A stretch of 64,000 nucleotides of DNA from a virus. A program made the translations under genes and the position numbers. Within the stretch, counting starts at the first letter, position 1. Each line of letters begins with the position of its first letter. Below are positions 20,301 to 35,300 of the stretch, one piece after another. Below the pieces are notes generated by a model. That model was not told where the DNA came from. It saw nothing but the letters and a program-made list of their open reading frames with translations, and ran no database searches. The stretch is from the IMG/VR virus record IMGVR_UViG_3300034062_002410, positions 1-64,000 of that record; one strand, written 5' to 3'.

Positions 20301-23300
20301 ACGTAGAAAAAAAGAAATAAAAGAACTTCAAGAAAGAATTAAAAAAGATAAAGATATTATTACAGATTATGCATTAAACGTACTTTATAGTAAATTATCT
20401 AGAGCAGTAGATGGATTAAATACTAATCAAAAAAACTTAGATGCATTATTAGCTGAAACTAAGATTAATGAAAAATATGATAAACAAATAGAAACTTTAA
20501 ATGCACAAATATCAGAATTAAAATCTGAACCTATATCTAAAGGTGAAGTAAAAGATGTATTAGGAACTAGTTCAAGTGCAATAACAGCATTAGAGGAAGA
20601 AAGAAAACAAGCACATCTTGAGGTTGAAGAAATGGGAATAGAAGGAAGTGGACATAGAACAAAATCAGCAGCTCATGCATACATAGATAAAATGTATGAT
20701 GAAAAAAGAAAACAATTAGAAACTAAAACTTCTACATCTCAAGAATCTAATGCAGAAGCAATAGCTGAATTAAAAAGAAAACAACAAGAAGAAATAGATA
20801 AAAATGCACAAAATATAATAGTAAAAAAAGAACAAATTACATGGAAGGATGATGAGGGAAAAAATAGAAAAGTGTTAATTACACATTACGCTGATGGGAA
20901 AAGGGTAGTTGAGTTTATGGATGAAGATGGAACTGTAACACATAAAGAAAGAATACAAAAAGATAGAGAAATAGAGTTTGCTATCGGAGCTTTTAATTAT
21001 AATACAAATGAAAAATTAACTGTACAAAAAGAAGATATTGTTTTTAAAAGTACATTATTAGATAAAATCAATGCTAAATATAATGCACAAATTACAGTAT
21101 TAGAAGGTAAACCTGTAAGTCAAGAAACTAATGTAGCACAAGAAATAGAAAAATTTATTAATAGAGTTATACCAAACCAAGAAAAAAGATTATTAAATGC
21201 ACAAGAAATAGCTTCTAATGGAAAAACTTTCAATGAAGCTATTGATAATCTTATAAAAAAATCTGAAAATGCTAGAAATAAAGCTAATGAACGGCTAAAA
21301 AAAGAAGCTGCTAAAGAAGGTGTTAAACCTCTTGACATTCAAGAACGATTAGCTGAATATAAAGAAACAAAAGAAGCAGATAGATATGATTATTTAATAG
21401 AACAAATAAATGAAGTTTATGCAGTTGAAACTGAAAACTTTAACAATTCTACACAAGAAGCTATTGATTATGAACAAGGACAACTTGATATAGCTAATAA
21501 AAGATTATCTACATTAGAAAGTCAACCTACAGAAGTAAAACCTGATATAATTTTATCAGGACTTGCTGGAGGATTTAAAGGAGTTTCTAAAAATTCTTTT
21601 GATGTAAGAAATTCAACGGAAGTAATGAATAATGTAAACTCTGGTAAATCATTTTCTGAAATAGTAGAGTATAAAGGTAAAAAATATGTTGTTGTTGGAC
21701 TTAGGTTAGATACTGCAAGATTTTCTACAACAGTTGGAAGAGATAACTATTCTTTTGCTGTTGCTGAGCTTAATGAGAATACACCAAATAATATTGTAGA
21801 AATACTTGAAACAAGTGCAAAAGAAAATTTTAAAAATATATATTCTGATTTTAATAACAATGATGTTATTAGACCTATTACAGAACAAAACAAAGAATTA
21901 TCTGCTTTAAAAAGTAAACCTACAGTAGAACAAAAACAAACTAAAGCTGTCAAGCCCTTAAACTTTGTCATATCAGGGATAGGTGGAATAGGTAGAGGAG
22001 GGTTTAGAGTTTGGAAATCTCAAAACTATAATGTTGAGGCAGGTGGCAATGAGGCTCAAGATAATAGGAGTAAACAAGAAGTAAGCGAGCTTACTAATCC
22101 AACTGATAAGACAAGACTAATAGGTAGGTTCTACTCAGTTGACCAAGGTGATAAAGTAACTTATTATGCAAACACTAACGAAGTTGCTTTTGATAATGAG
22201 TTTAAAAGATTGACAGATGCTGTTAATAGAGGCGCAAGTGTCCAAGTAAGTGTTACTGTAAATAAGTCAGACAATGTCAATGAGGCAGACATACAGAAGG
22301 CACTACTAGAAAAGCTAACTCAAGTTGTTGAGGTATCTGTAGATAAGAATACTTTCAAAGCTAATCCTCAAGCTGACTTCTCAGGAATAAGTTTAAATGA
22401 GATTAATCCCACTAAACAACAAGAACAAGTTACTTTATCTCAAAAAGAACAAGAAATATTAAACTCATTTAAAGATAATAAAGCATCTAAACCTTTACTT
22501 AATAGAAAGTTTGCAGCTAATAAATCTGAAATAGAAAGTTTATTAGCTAAAGGTATAATCAAAGAAGATGGTAATAACTATGTAATTGCAGGCAGAGAAG
22601 CTCAAGAAGTAACTCTTACAGTACAAAAAACTAAAGCAGAACAAGTTGCTGATAATTTATTAGCAAAACAATTTACTCGTAATGCTGAAGGAACTTATAA
22701 CTTACAGATAAATTTAAAAGCATTATCTCCTGAAGAAAAAGCAGACATTGAAGATGCTGTTAAAGTTATTAAAGAAAGAATTAAAAATAATCAACTTGAT
22801 GGTTGGGAAATAAATAAAGTTAGTAATCCATTATTTGAAGTAGTTACAATAACTAAACCTAATCTTACTTCTAATCAACCAATGGAAGAAGGTGATGTAT
22901 CTTATCAACCTGATGAAATACCAACACTAACTAAGGAGCAAGAAGAGAAGATTAAAGACCTTATAGAGAGTTATGTTAATACAATGGAAATTGACAATAA
23001 TAAATTTCCAACATTTGAAGAACTTGTAAAAAGTTATATTAGAACAGTAGGTAAAGAAAAAGCAGAAAAACATTTAAAATTATTAGGTACAGGTTGGGAA
23101 CTAAATGGTTATGGTACTATTAGTGATTACAATGCTATACTTAGAAAGCTATTTGGAAAAAGGGAAGACATAGCTTTAGGTATATCAGCAATGAGTGAAG
23201 AGTTATCTCAAAGTGTAGCTGCTCCTGAAGAAGTAGAAGTAAAACAAGATGAGTTAATTAAGAAAGAAGAAATCAAAGATAGTGCAGAACCAATAGATGT

Positions 23301-26300
23301 AACTCCTGATAAACAAGTTGTATACTCTACTGAAACTGATATTGTAAGTGATACAAGTCCTAAGTTAGGTTATTCAGTATTTGATTTTTCAATCTCTCAA
23401 AAAGTAAGAGGTAAAGATGGTAAAATAATAGTAACTACTGATACTATAAATGAAGGATTGAAAAAGAAACAAGATGGTCTTGTAAAAGCTATTAAGACAG
23501 CAAACTTTGAAAATGTTAAAGTTGGTGCTAAATTAACTGTATCAGTTAATCCTTTAAATGAACTTAATAGAGTAAAGTCATGGGTTATACCAGCAAGAGT
23601 AGAGGATAAAAACAGTCCATTATATGGTACTGATGTATTAGAAAATGGGAAAGTTAAAACTATAAAGTTTGGTGAATGGTTAGACCAAAAAGTAAAAGAG
23701 TCAGGATTACCTGTAGAAGAATTTATGGAAACTCAAGAATTTTGGGATAGAGTTCCTATTCTTGTTTCTGATGAACAAGGAGATTTCATTGCACAAGTAC
23801 ATGACATAGGATGGTATACTCCTGCAAAATTTAATGGTGACATTAAAGAAGCAAAAAGAAATGTCAATGAAATTAGAAAGTTAATAAAGGAAGCTTTTAA
23901 AAGAGGTGAGAATTCAGTATTTGAAATTACTAATATTACTGGTGGTAAAACTGATGGATTAAAACTTACTGAACTTGTACCATTAAAAAAAGCTAATCCT
24001 CAAGCAATGATGGGATTAATTGTTAAGGATAAAGATGGTAACTTTCAAACATTTATTTATGAAAATGGAAAAAGAAAAGAAGTAAAAGTTGAAAATCTTA
24101 GTGTTATCACAGGAGCAGAACAAAATAAAACTAAGTCTATGATGAAAGTAGACATTAGAAGATGGGGAACTGATGCTGATGGTAAACCTACTTATAAAGC
24201 ATTTTACTCTACTAGTCCTAAGTTATCTGCAAGTCAAGTTAATACTGTTAAGAATATTATATACTCTAAACTTATTGTTGCTAATAATAATTTATCAACT
24301 TCACAAAATAATAAGTTTGGTAAATTACTAAATGCAATTAATTCTACAATAGGTTCTGATATAACTAACAATGAATCATTTACAGATTTATTAAAAAGAT
24401 TTGTTTTTATTTCTCCAGTTAAAAATGTAAGTCAGGAATATAGACAAGGTCTTATCAATAAAGTAAATGAAGGAAATATATCTGAAGTTGAAAATACATT
24501 AGCAACTTCATACTTTAAAAATATTAATAAATTAGAACCTGGGCAAACAACTATATTATCTTTAGCTCCTGATATTTTAGTTGTTGCTAAGAATGGCAGT
24601 AATGGAATAGAAGTAAAAATTATCAATAAGAATACTATTCCTGTAGAGAATAATGAAATTGTAAATAATCAAGAGTTCTTACAAAGAGATGCACTACTAC
24701 AAGAAGCATTGCAAAACTCATTATTAAATGGTTATGCTCAAGTTGGTAATTATAAACAACCAGTAATACAAGTAAATAATGATTTTACTTTAACTACTGT
24801 TGCAAATAATTATCCAGAGTTTGTACAGAATAATGTACTAACTAATCTAATGTCTGTAAATGTAGGCACTAATGATAAACCTGTATATGCTACAAGACTA
24901 CAATCTAATATTTATTACAAACCTGTAGGAACAGCACCTGGTAAAAGTGTAAGTAGAAAAGAAGGACAGACTATGGTTAGTGATAGCAAAGTAACTGAAA
25001 AAGATAAACAAGCTATAACTAATGTAGTAGAGTCAACTTCTGATGAAGCATTTGAAGAAGCAGTAGAAGGGGTAGAACAAGATGGCTTTGAATTATTTGG
25101 AGATACAGTAGAAGAGAAAGCTGAAGACTTAAAAGAAGTAGTTAAACAAATGAGTAATGAATCTAAAGAGATTGTAGAAAATCATTTAGAAGCAGGACCT
25201 AACTTAGATAATATAAGTGAATACAATGAGTTTTTAAACCAAGCAAGTAATAAAGTAAAATGGGTTAATGAATATTTCAATGAGGATAATACTGAATCAG
25301 CAGAGTCTTTAGAATCTAATCAACCTAGAGAAATAGGTGAAGAAGATGTTGAAGATATGGCTATTAATTTATTGAGAATTAATGGTGTCAGTAGTAGACA
25401 TCAATCTCAATTGGCTAACTATGCTTCTGTTAAACTTGGTGATATACTTTCTACTAAAGAAATAAATCAACAAGAGGTTAGAGATAAAGTAGTAGAGGAT
25501 ATTACTAACACATTGAATGCTAACAAAGAATCATTACAAGAAACTCTTGCTCAATTAAAAAGCATACCTCAGTATCAGGATAGACCAAAGGTAATGGAGC
25601 TTGTTGTTAAATATGAAACTGCACTTAATAAAATAAACCTTGTATTAGATAATATAGATGTTATTTATAAACAAAGTGTAGCTATAGCTTTAAAAGATTT
25701 AAATGGTAAAGTCATTGAAAATGATGAAATAGAAGTTGGTGATGACCCTAATGACAATGACCTTGATAACCAAGAGAATGAAGAAGATGTAGATGATGAA
25801 TTGAGTGAAGAAGAAGATAGACATTTAGGAACTGAAAACTATTCTAAGACTTCATTAGAGGTAAATCCTAAAGCAAGTATTACTTCTACTCTTAGAAGAT
25901 TTATGAGAGGTATTCCTGATATTAGTCCCACTACTGGATTACCCAAATCAGGTGCAATGGGTGTAACTACTTATGTAGACTTTGATACTGTATATGATGT
26001 AGTTCAATCTTTGTTAGCTGATGCTCCTGTTGATTTCAACATGATGATGGATATACTTGAAGTCAATAAAAATAAACAACCTTGGCTTCCTATACTTATT
26101 AATAAATTAAAAGAATCAAGTTCTGAAGTTAAAAATCAGTTTACTACTACAATGGGTAAACATGCTTTAACTATGGAGTTCTTAATGTATTCTTTTGACA
26201 AAGAAGGTAATGCAACTTTTAAAATTGTCAATACTAACTTATCAAGTATTAATCGTAAAATAAAAGATGAGTGGTCAAATAATCTTACTTCATCTAATGT

Positions 26301-29300
26301 TCTTATAGATGAATATGGTAATGTAAGTAGAGATACTGTTGATGAGTTACTTAATGAATATAACTCATGGATGAAAACTCCAAGTGTTTTAAGTTCTGTA
26401 CATCAAAGATTTATCAAAGAAAGATTAAAACTAGGTGAAACATCTTTTAATGCTGATGAAAATAATAAAACTTTAAATATAAGTGTTGAATTAGCACAAC
26501 AAAAAACTAATTCTAAAATTACAAATATTGATGGTAAAGAATATTTAGTTTCAATAGGTAGTGATGATGTTGTTTATGTAACTCCCTATGAAAGAAATAT
26601 AGTTTCTAAAGCATTGGTTGATTATGCTAGTCTTACTCCTGCTGAATCCAAAGAAGCTATTGAAAAGATTAAAGATTGGTTTGATGCCTTTGGTATTGAA
26701 TTAACTGATAATGCTATTGATGGATTATTTAAAAATCCAAAAGTATCAGCATCTCAATTTTTTGAGCAAAGTAATAACTTTGCAGTAGGTAGTCTTGTAA
26801 AATGGTTAGATACTACTAGAAAAGCTTTTTCACAAGATAAAGAAGTAACAATTACAGAAGGTAGTAAAAATAATCCATTAGATAATTCTGCTGTTAGTGA
26901 CCTTGCATACCATCAATCTAAATACTCATCAGGTATTGTAACTTCTTCATTTAGAGATGGTAAAAAATCTATTTATGGATTTACTGCATTTAAATTTATT
27001 ACTGATAGAGCTAATGAGATTAAAAATAAACCTGAGTTTAGAGATAACCTTAGAAAATTATCTTTTTCTAAAAATTCATTTTGGTTACAATTATTTGAAG
27101 ATGGTATTGATTTACCAGTATATAACTTTAAAGAAAGATTTAATGTTACTCACTTAGGTTTAACTGCACTAAAAGAATTTGCTAAGAAGTTATACAGAGA
27201 TAATGGTATTACTTCACTTGGTGATGTTGACCATGAATTAGTTAAAGTAGGTATGCATCAAGCTGACCAAGGTGCATTATCAAAGCCATTTACTGTATTT
27301 GGACAACAGATAAGTTTAAGAAATATAACTGCTTTGTTTCCAACAATGTCAGATAAATCTACAATGACATTAGTTAAAACATTAGGATTAAATCTTACTG
27401 ATAAAAAATACTTTGATAAAACTGAAAATGGTAAACTTGTACCTAATAAAAGCATAGCTGAATTTATTTTTGAACAAACTGTATTACCTGAAATAGAAAG
27501 AGTTATAAACTTTAATGCAAAGAATCCTAATGGTACTGACATTAAGAATTATGACAAGGGTGCTAAGATGCTTTTGTTAATGCCACATCTTAATGATTTA
27601 GTTATCTTTGAAAAAGATGGTAAGAAGATTACTTTGAATGAAGCAATAAATACTAAGAATGCAAAATTACAAAAAGTCTTAAGTAAGAAAGATGTTATCC
27701 TTGCTGAAGTACAAAATTATGTTTCTGCATTAGTAGAGGAGAAAATGAAAGTATGGGCAGCTAATGGATATTATACAGTAGAAGAAAAAGATGGAAAAAC
27801 TAAAGTAACCAATAACTTACTTGATAAAAAATACATGGAGGGAGTTGTAGCTGATAGTCAATTAGAAAAAATTGAACTAGCTGCAATGGATTTTGAAATC
27901 AATCAAATGTTATCTAATGCTAATGCATTTATGACAATGATTGGTGACCCTGCTATTTATTATAAAGCTGATTCTTCTAAATCTTTTATTCAGCAAAGTA
28001 AAGAAACCTTTACTAATGTTGGTAAGAGATTAGCTTTAATGATTGCTCCTGGTTCTAAGTTAGCTGATTCTGAAACTGAACAATACACTCAGGTAATGCT
28101 AGAAGACAGAGTTGCTATGTCTGAAAACATTAGTTTTTTAACTGAAGTATTAGATAATAAAAAGTTTGATTGGAAAGAATACAATAGAATAAAAAGTCTT
28201 AATACTAAATCTGATGACCCAGTAAAAGCTAAAGAACTTAAAGATGAGCAGAAAAAACAATTTGAAGAGTTTTATGATAAGTATCCTAACTCAAATGGTT
28301 ACTTTAATATAGAAGGAACTGATGCTCAGGAATATACTACATGGCAAGAACATCTACATATCTTAGAAAAGTTAGGTAGATTAAATGATGCTACTGTGAG
28401 TATTACTCCTGAAGAGATAAGAGAAGCAAAAGAAATGTTTGCTAATAATACTCCTTATTCTCAAATGTCAGATAAACAAAAAGGTATTCTGAAGAAAGTT
28501 CTTCAACCTATTAAACCAGTTTATACAGGTCAAATATTTGATGAAGCACAAGATGTAATGAGGACTGTATATATTAAGTCATCTTCATTCCCATTAATTC
28601 CTCAAGTAACTGAAGGTACTGAACTTAATAAACTAAAAGAAGCATTAGAGGCTTTACAGAAAGAAGGAGCAGGTCCTAACCCATCACCATATAAATATGT
28701 AAGAGCTTCTTACCAATCTGCTAATAAAGTAGGTGCTAAAGCTAAAGCATTAAATATGTATGAAGATGATGGTTCTATTAAAGACCTTAAAGTAGAAGAC
28801 TTAAAAGCTTCATCACTTACTCTTAATAGAAAAGACTTTAAGATTCAGTTAGATGTACCTTATAAGTCATTTAAGAAAAAAGAAGATACAGTTAGTTTAG
28901 GTACTCAGCTTACTAAGATATTATTTGGTAATGGTGTCATGGATGCTACTGGATTTATGTATAATGGTAAACCTATAGATGGAGTAGAACTTGAAAAAGA
29001 ATACACTAAAGCATTTATAGAGTTAGTTAATTATAAAACTCAACAGCTTTATGATGAATTAGGTATAGATATTAAAACTAACAAGCCTATTGATGTTAGA
29101 GCAACTGCTGCTAAACTTCAAAACATTTTAAAGACTGAAGCTATAAATAGAGGTTACTCTAAACAAGATGTTGAAGCTCTTGAAGTTATCATTAAAGAAG
29201 TAAATGGAGAAGAAGATTTAACTTTTAAATTACCATTGTGGTTAGCAGCTAATGCTAATAGATTTGAATCTCTTTTAAATGCTGTTGTAAACAATAGAAT

Positions 29301-32300
29301 AGTTAAACTTAAGTTTCCTGGTAGTTCATTTGTAGCAGGTTCTGAAGAAGGATTTAAAATTCAAAAAGATTTTAAAGGTGTAGATAAGAACAAAATAGTA
29401 TGGACTAAAAACTGGAATGGAAAAGAATTACAAGCAGCTAAATATGATGCTGATGGTAACTTACAATATGCTCAAGTAATTGCTCCATCTAAATTTAGAA
29501 AGAAAGATGGTACTCTTATTGATTTGTTAGAAAGAAAAAATAATAAATATGTCTATGTAACTGAAACCAAACAAGGTTTTAAACTTAAAGAAGACATGAT
29601 TGACCCTGAGTTGAGAAACATTACTGCATTCAGGATTCCAACTTCAGGTCACATGTCAGCAGCTCAAGTAGAGATAGTTGGTTTCTTACCTAATGAGCAA
29701 GGGGATTTAATGATTGTACCAAAAAACCTCACTAAACAAAAAGGTCTTGACTTTGACGTAGATAAAGAAAACACTTATAGTCTATGGCATGAAACTGATG
29801 AGAATGGTAAGATTACTGTATTGAAAGAAGGTGATAAAGAAAAGCTATTACAAAATGAAATTATTAAAATTCATACTGCAGTATTAAGTAATCCAGATAA
29901 AGAAGTACAGAAGAAAATTAATAATATTCTATCTATTGACTATGCTAAAGAACAAGCAGAGAATATAGATAGTATGATTTCTTCTTCTAAAGATGAAACT
30001 TACTTTACTCCATTAGGTTCTGAGTATCAGAAAAATAAAATGTTCTTAGGAGCAAGTGGTAAAATAGGTATTGGTGCTTACTCTTTAGATGTAACCACAC
30101 ATTCATTATTTGAACAAGCTAAAGCTAAAGGAAACCAAGTATCATTAAACTATACTGATATTGATGAAAAAGGTAAAACTATTGCCAATCCTTTTAATAT
30201 GTCTTTTGAAGGAGAAGGAAGAACTGATGGAACTTTAGGTAATCAACAAACAATAGATGGTCAAAGAACTATTGCACAAGTATTATCTGAATTACAAAAC
30301 ATTGCTACAGATAATGAGAAAGAGCAAGTAATGGGTAGAGTAAATCTAAACTCTTATACTCTTGATGTATCTAAGATATTAGCAATGTTAGGATTTGACA
30401 AAGCTAAAAATGGTAACTCAATTCAGTTTACATTCTTATCTCAACCTATTATTAGAGAGTATGTAAAAGAAATGGATAATGTCAATTCTAATGTTGCAAA
30501 GTTTAATCCTAATAAAGAATCTGCAGTAATTAATAAGCTATTAGAAAAGTATGGTAATAAGAATTATGAGTTAGGATATGATGTTGATGTTCAGAATACT
30601 AAGAACTTCACTATGGATAAGATGGAGAATCAGTTAAGAGGTGAAGTAGATAATGATTTTCAATTAGCTGTTTTAAATAGATTCTTAGAATTAAAGAAAC
30701 TTGGACTTGCTGTAAGAACATTACAAGGTGCAATTAATACAGATTCAAAAGGATTAGGTAAATCTATATTAGATAATTCTCAAAAGATTGAGAGTATAAA
30801 TAACCTATTGAGTAATCCAGTAATAACTAATGCAGGTGAGTTGTTAGGTAACTTTATTCCAATAGTAAAATATGAAAAAGGTAAGAGAATTAAAGCATTA
30901 AGTGATGCAGAATATCAATCTTATATAAATGATGGTTATGTAAAATTTGGTGATAACTTATTCTTACCTACTACTGTTAGTGGTGTATTTACTGCTAGAG
31001 CATTAGTAACTGCTACTTCATTATGGGATAGGCATTTTCCATATAACTCTAAGTTATTCAATTCTATTTTTGAAAATCTAATGCCTTTGATATCTAAAAG
31101 TGAAGCAAGTGATGCTAAGAAAGTAGAAAAGAAATCAATGGTTATTAAAGAAATCAAAAGATTCTTAAACTCTTATTCTGCTTCTAATACATTATTTGAT
31201 AATATAAATGCACAAGCAGAAAGAGAAAGATTATTCTTTGATAGACCAAGTACTGGTAAAGTATCTTTAGCAACTTACATTAAAGAACTTAAGAAAGCTA
31301 ATAGTTCATTAGCATCTAATAAGTTAATAGAAAGACTTGAGTTAGTAGCAAATACTCAAGGTGAACCATCATTGATAAAATTCAATAATACATCAGCAGG
31401 ATTCTATGATGAGAATGGATTAAATAATGCACTACTTGAACTAATGGAGTTAAATCTTAACTTACCATCATTTAATAATGAACCATATACAAGTAGAAAA
31501 TTAGCACAAGATTTAATTACCTATTCTTATCTTGAAGGAGGAGTACAAGAAGCAACTCAATTTGTTAAATTTATTCCATTGTCTTATCTTAATAAGATGG
31601 GATTCACTTTTGGGTTATCAAATATTGATTTTGATTCAATGGGTGCATACTCAATATTTGATATTAATCCTGATTTACTAAATACTAACTCAAAATTCAT
31701 AACTCAGTTTGTTCAACATAATCCTGGTATCTTACCTAAGTTAGATAACTACATTCCTAAAATTGGAGATATCAAAAACATAAGTGAGGTAACTGAGTTT
31801 AACATTGAAAAAATGTTAAATGCTATTGAGTATCAAGGAATGACTGCAGCAGAGTTTTATGACTATTATAAAATGGATGCAAAACAAATTGAAGAATTTA
31901 AAATTGCACTTGCTAATAAAGTCAGTAATTTTTCAATGCCTGAGTTTGTAGCATTAAGAAAAGATGGTGAATACTTATTATGGAAAAGTGCAGGTAATGG
32001 AAATTATGTACAAGTTCCTGTAGTTCAATCAGGTATATCAGAATATGATAGTAATGTACAACAAATTACTCCATTATCATCTGAAATAGTTACTCCTCAA
32101 AATCCTGTTAAAGAGCAACCATTAAGTCCTTCATCAGATGAATCTAAAGTAACTAATGAAACAAGATTTGGATTAGGTACTGATGCTTCATTAACTGATA
32201 TAGTTACTAACTTAGCAAACTCTACAAGTATAGATGAATACTTAATAACTTTAGCTAAACAATTATTACCTGCCATTAACCCAACTACTAGTATTACAGT

Positions 32301-35300
32301 AGATAATATTAAAACAAGAGGTAAATATAAAAGAGCTGAAAATGCTATAACTATTAGTGCTAGTCAAGCTAAAAATGCTACTGATACTGAATTAGCAAGA
32401 ACTATTCTTAAAGAGTTAATGCATTCTATTACTGATAATGAACTTGGTAAACATGTATATAGAAGCTCAGGAGATAATAAATACTATTTAAAATCAAGTG
32501 ATGCACCTAAGCATATTTCAGTACTCATTAATTTATTCAACCAAGTATCTAAAATACCTGAGTTTGAAAATGCAATAGAGTCTATTAAAAAGAAATTAGC
32601 AATAGAGGGGCAAGAGCAAGCACTTACACCAGAAGAAAATAGAATTTATTATGGTGCCTATGATGTATATGAGTTTGTTGAAATGATGATGACTCAACCT
32701 GAGTTTCAACAAGAGATGGCTAAGATTAAAACTGGTAATGGTAAATCAGTATTAGACTTATTTAAAAACTTCTTAAATACTTTATTTAAAAATTTAGGAA
32801 TACAATTTGAAACAGGTACTGTTGCTTCAGAAGCTATTGAAAATATATTAATCCTTGTTGATGAAAAAGGTAGACTTAAACAACAACCTACTCAAACTCA
32901 ACTTATTGCAAGTACTCAAACTGAATCTAATTTATTTTCAAAAGATGAAATAGATGCTATAAAAGGAAATTATTTAAATGCTGATGATTTAAGTATTGAG
33001 CAATTAAAAACTGTAGGTTCACCTTTAAGTTTAAAATTAGCAAAATTAAAAGAAGATATAAAATCTGCTTCACCATTTAATAAAGCAGATATGAAATTAA
33101 AAGCAATGGATTTTTTAATTAATAATGAAGAAAAATTAATTAAAGAATTACAAATCTTTATACAACAAACTCCTGAAGTTAAACCTACTACAACATCTAG
33201 TTTACCTGGACCAGAAACTAAAATTAATATTTATGCAGGTACAAGAGAAAATGCTGAGTTAAGTAATTTTGCTATTAGACCTTTTACTATAGATTATGCA
33301 AGAATAGGAGAATATGGCTTAGGTAAAATAAAATTTCAATCGGTAGAACAAGCTTTTCAATATATTAAATTTGAAGATTTACCTTATACTGAAGAAAATG
33401 TAAAAACTGCTAATGAAATTCTTAAAACTGTTGATGGAGCAAAATTAAGACAACTAGGTAAACAGTTTAAAGGATTAAATAAAAGTTCTTGGGACAATAT
33501 TTCATCTCCTATGATGAAACAATTAATTCAAAGGTCTTTTGAACAAAATCCTGATGCTCTTCAAAAACTTCTTGCTACAGGTAATGCTACTCTTACTCAT
33601 AAAAGTCCTTATAAAGATGACAAATGGACTACAGAGTTTCCTAAACTACTTATGGAAGTAAGAGAAGAACTTAAAGGTCAACAACCTACTACAACTACTC
33701 AACCTAGTACTCAAGAAATACAGATGCCTAAACCTACAGGTGTTTTTACAGAAAGATTAAATGAAATTAGAAAAATATATAGCGGTAATAAATCTTATAT
33801 AAACACTAATGTTAGTGGTGCAGAAGCTTGGGAACAAATAAATGCACAGCAAGGAAATGTTAAACCAGAAGATATTTATAATATTAAAGATGAAATAGGA
33901 GGTAATTTGTTTGAATATTTTAATAGAGCATATCAATATATAACAGGAAATAAATTAGTACAAGATAAAAATTTTGTAATACCAATAAATCAATCTTCTA
34001 AATCTACTACAACTACTCAACCTATTGTTACTCAAGAAGTTAGTAAATCTGATTTAGAAAAATTAAAACAAACTCCTGAAGGTAAAAAAATAGAAAAAGA
34101 AAGACAAGAAGAATTAAAACCTTATTTAGTAACATCTATTGATGATAAGATTAATATTATAAATGAAAATCTTGGAAAAATGGGATTTGCAGGCTTAGCT
34201 AATTCGCCATCCATTATTTTTACATTTAATGAAAGAGAACCTTCTACAAGTTTTTTACAAAAACCTATAACAAAAGAAGGAAGTAATTATCGAATAATTA
34301 CAAGTAGATATAATGTACTTGTAGATAAAGATTTTAATATTATTAGTACAACAAATGTTGATACAGGAAAAACTTATAAATATAAAGAATCTGAAATAGG
34401 AAATTCAATAGTTGAAATAGGAAGAGTTCCTGATAATTTTAAAGTATCTCAATTAATAGAGCAACTATTTAATGAGAATACTGCTTATAAACAAAACAAA
34501 CAAGAAGAAATTAATAAAAAATATGATGAAGAATTAATTGCTGAATATAGAAAACAAGAAGTCAAACCTACACCTACTGTATCTAATTCTATTAAGAATG
34601 ATTTGTTGAATATCCTTGAAGATATAAAAAGAGAAACTGATGATGAAAGTTTAAATGATAACTTAGAGTTTCCTGTTGTAAATGCAAGTGAGTTTTCAGG
34701 TTACCCTAATATTCAAAAATATCTTAATACTGAATATGGTATAGAACAAAGAGAATATGAATTTTTTAAGTTACATAAAGATGTAGTAGAAGATTTGTTA
34801 TCAAGTATGAAAGAAGTTAATCCTACTAACTTACTTGAAAAACTTAAATCTGTAACTGATACTAATGATACAGGAGTTGACTCTAATATTAAACCTATTA
34901 TTACTTCTGATACTAAAAAGGACCAAGAATTAATTAAAAAAGCTAATGAACAAATAAAGAATACTAAGTATGAATTATTTCCTGGTGTAGGTGCTAATGT
35001 AAAACAAACAGAAGCATTAGATAAATTAACAGATTTCTTAAAAGCACCAATAGATAAATCAGAAAAAACTCAATCTACTTTTGTATTAGTAGGTAGAGGT
35101 GGTACTGGTAAAACTACTATTGTTAAAAAGATTGTAGATGAATTTCCTGGTAGTAAAGTAGTAGGTGGTGCTATATCTCATACTGCTAAAAATAATTTGC
35201 AAAAATCATTAAGAGGTAAAACAGTAAGGACTATTGCTTCATTGACAGGCATAGGAGTATTTGATGATTTAAATGATTTTAAAGATACAACATTGTCAAG

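Noticed and set aside
26957-27157. Short + strand frame within the giant gene
   Set aside because: Low-complexity shadow frame of the 6,557-residue gene with no start signal or family match.
32390-32440. Active metallopeptidase in the giant protein
   Set aside because: The first His of HExxH is Lys, so activity is unlikely.
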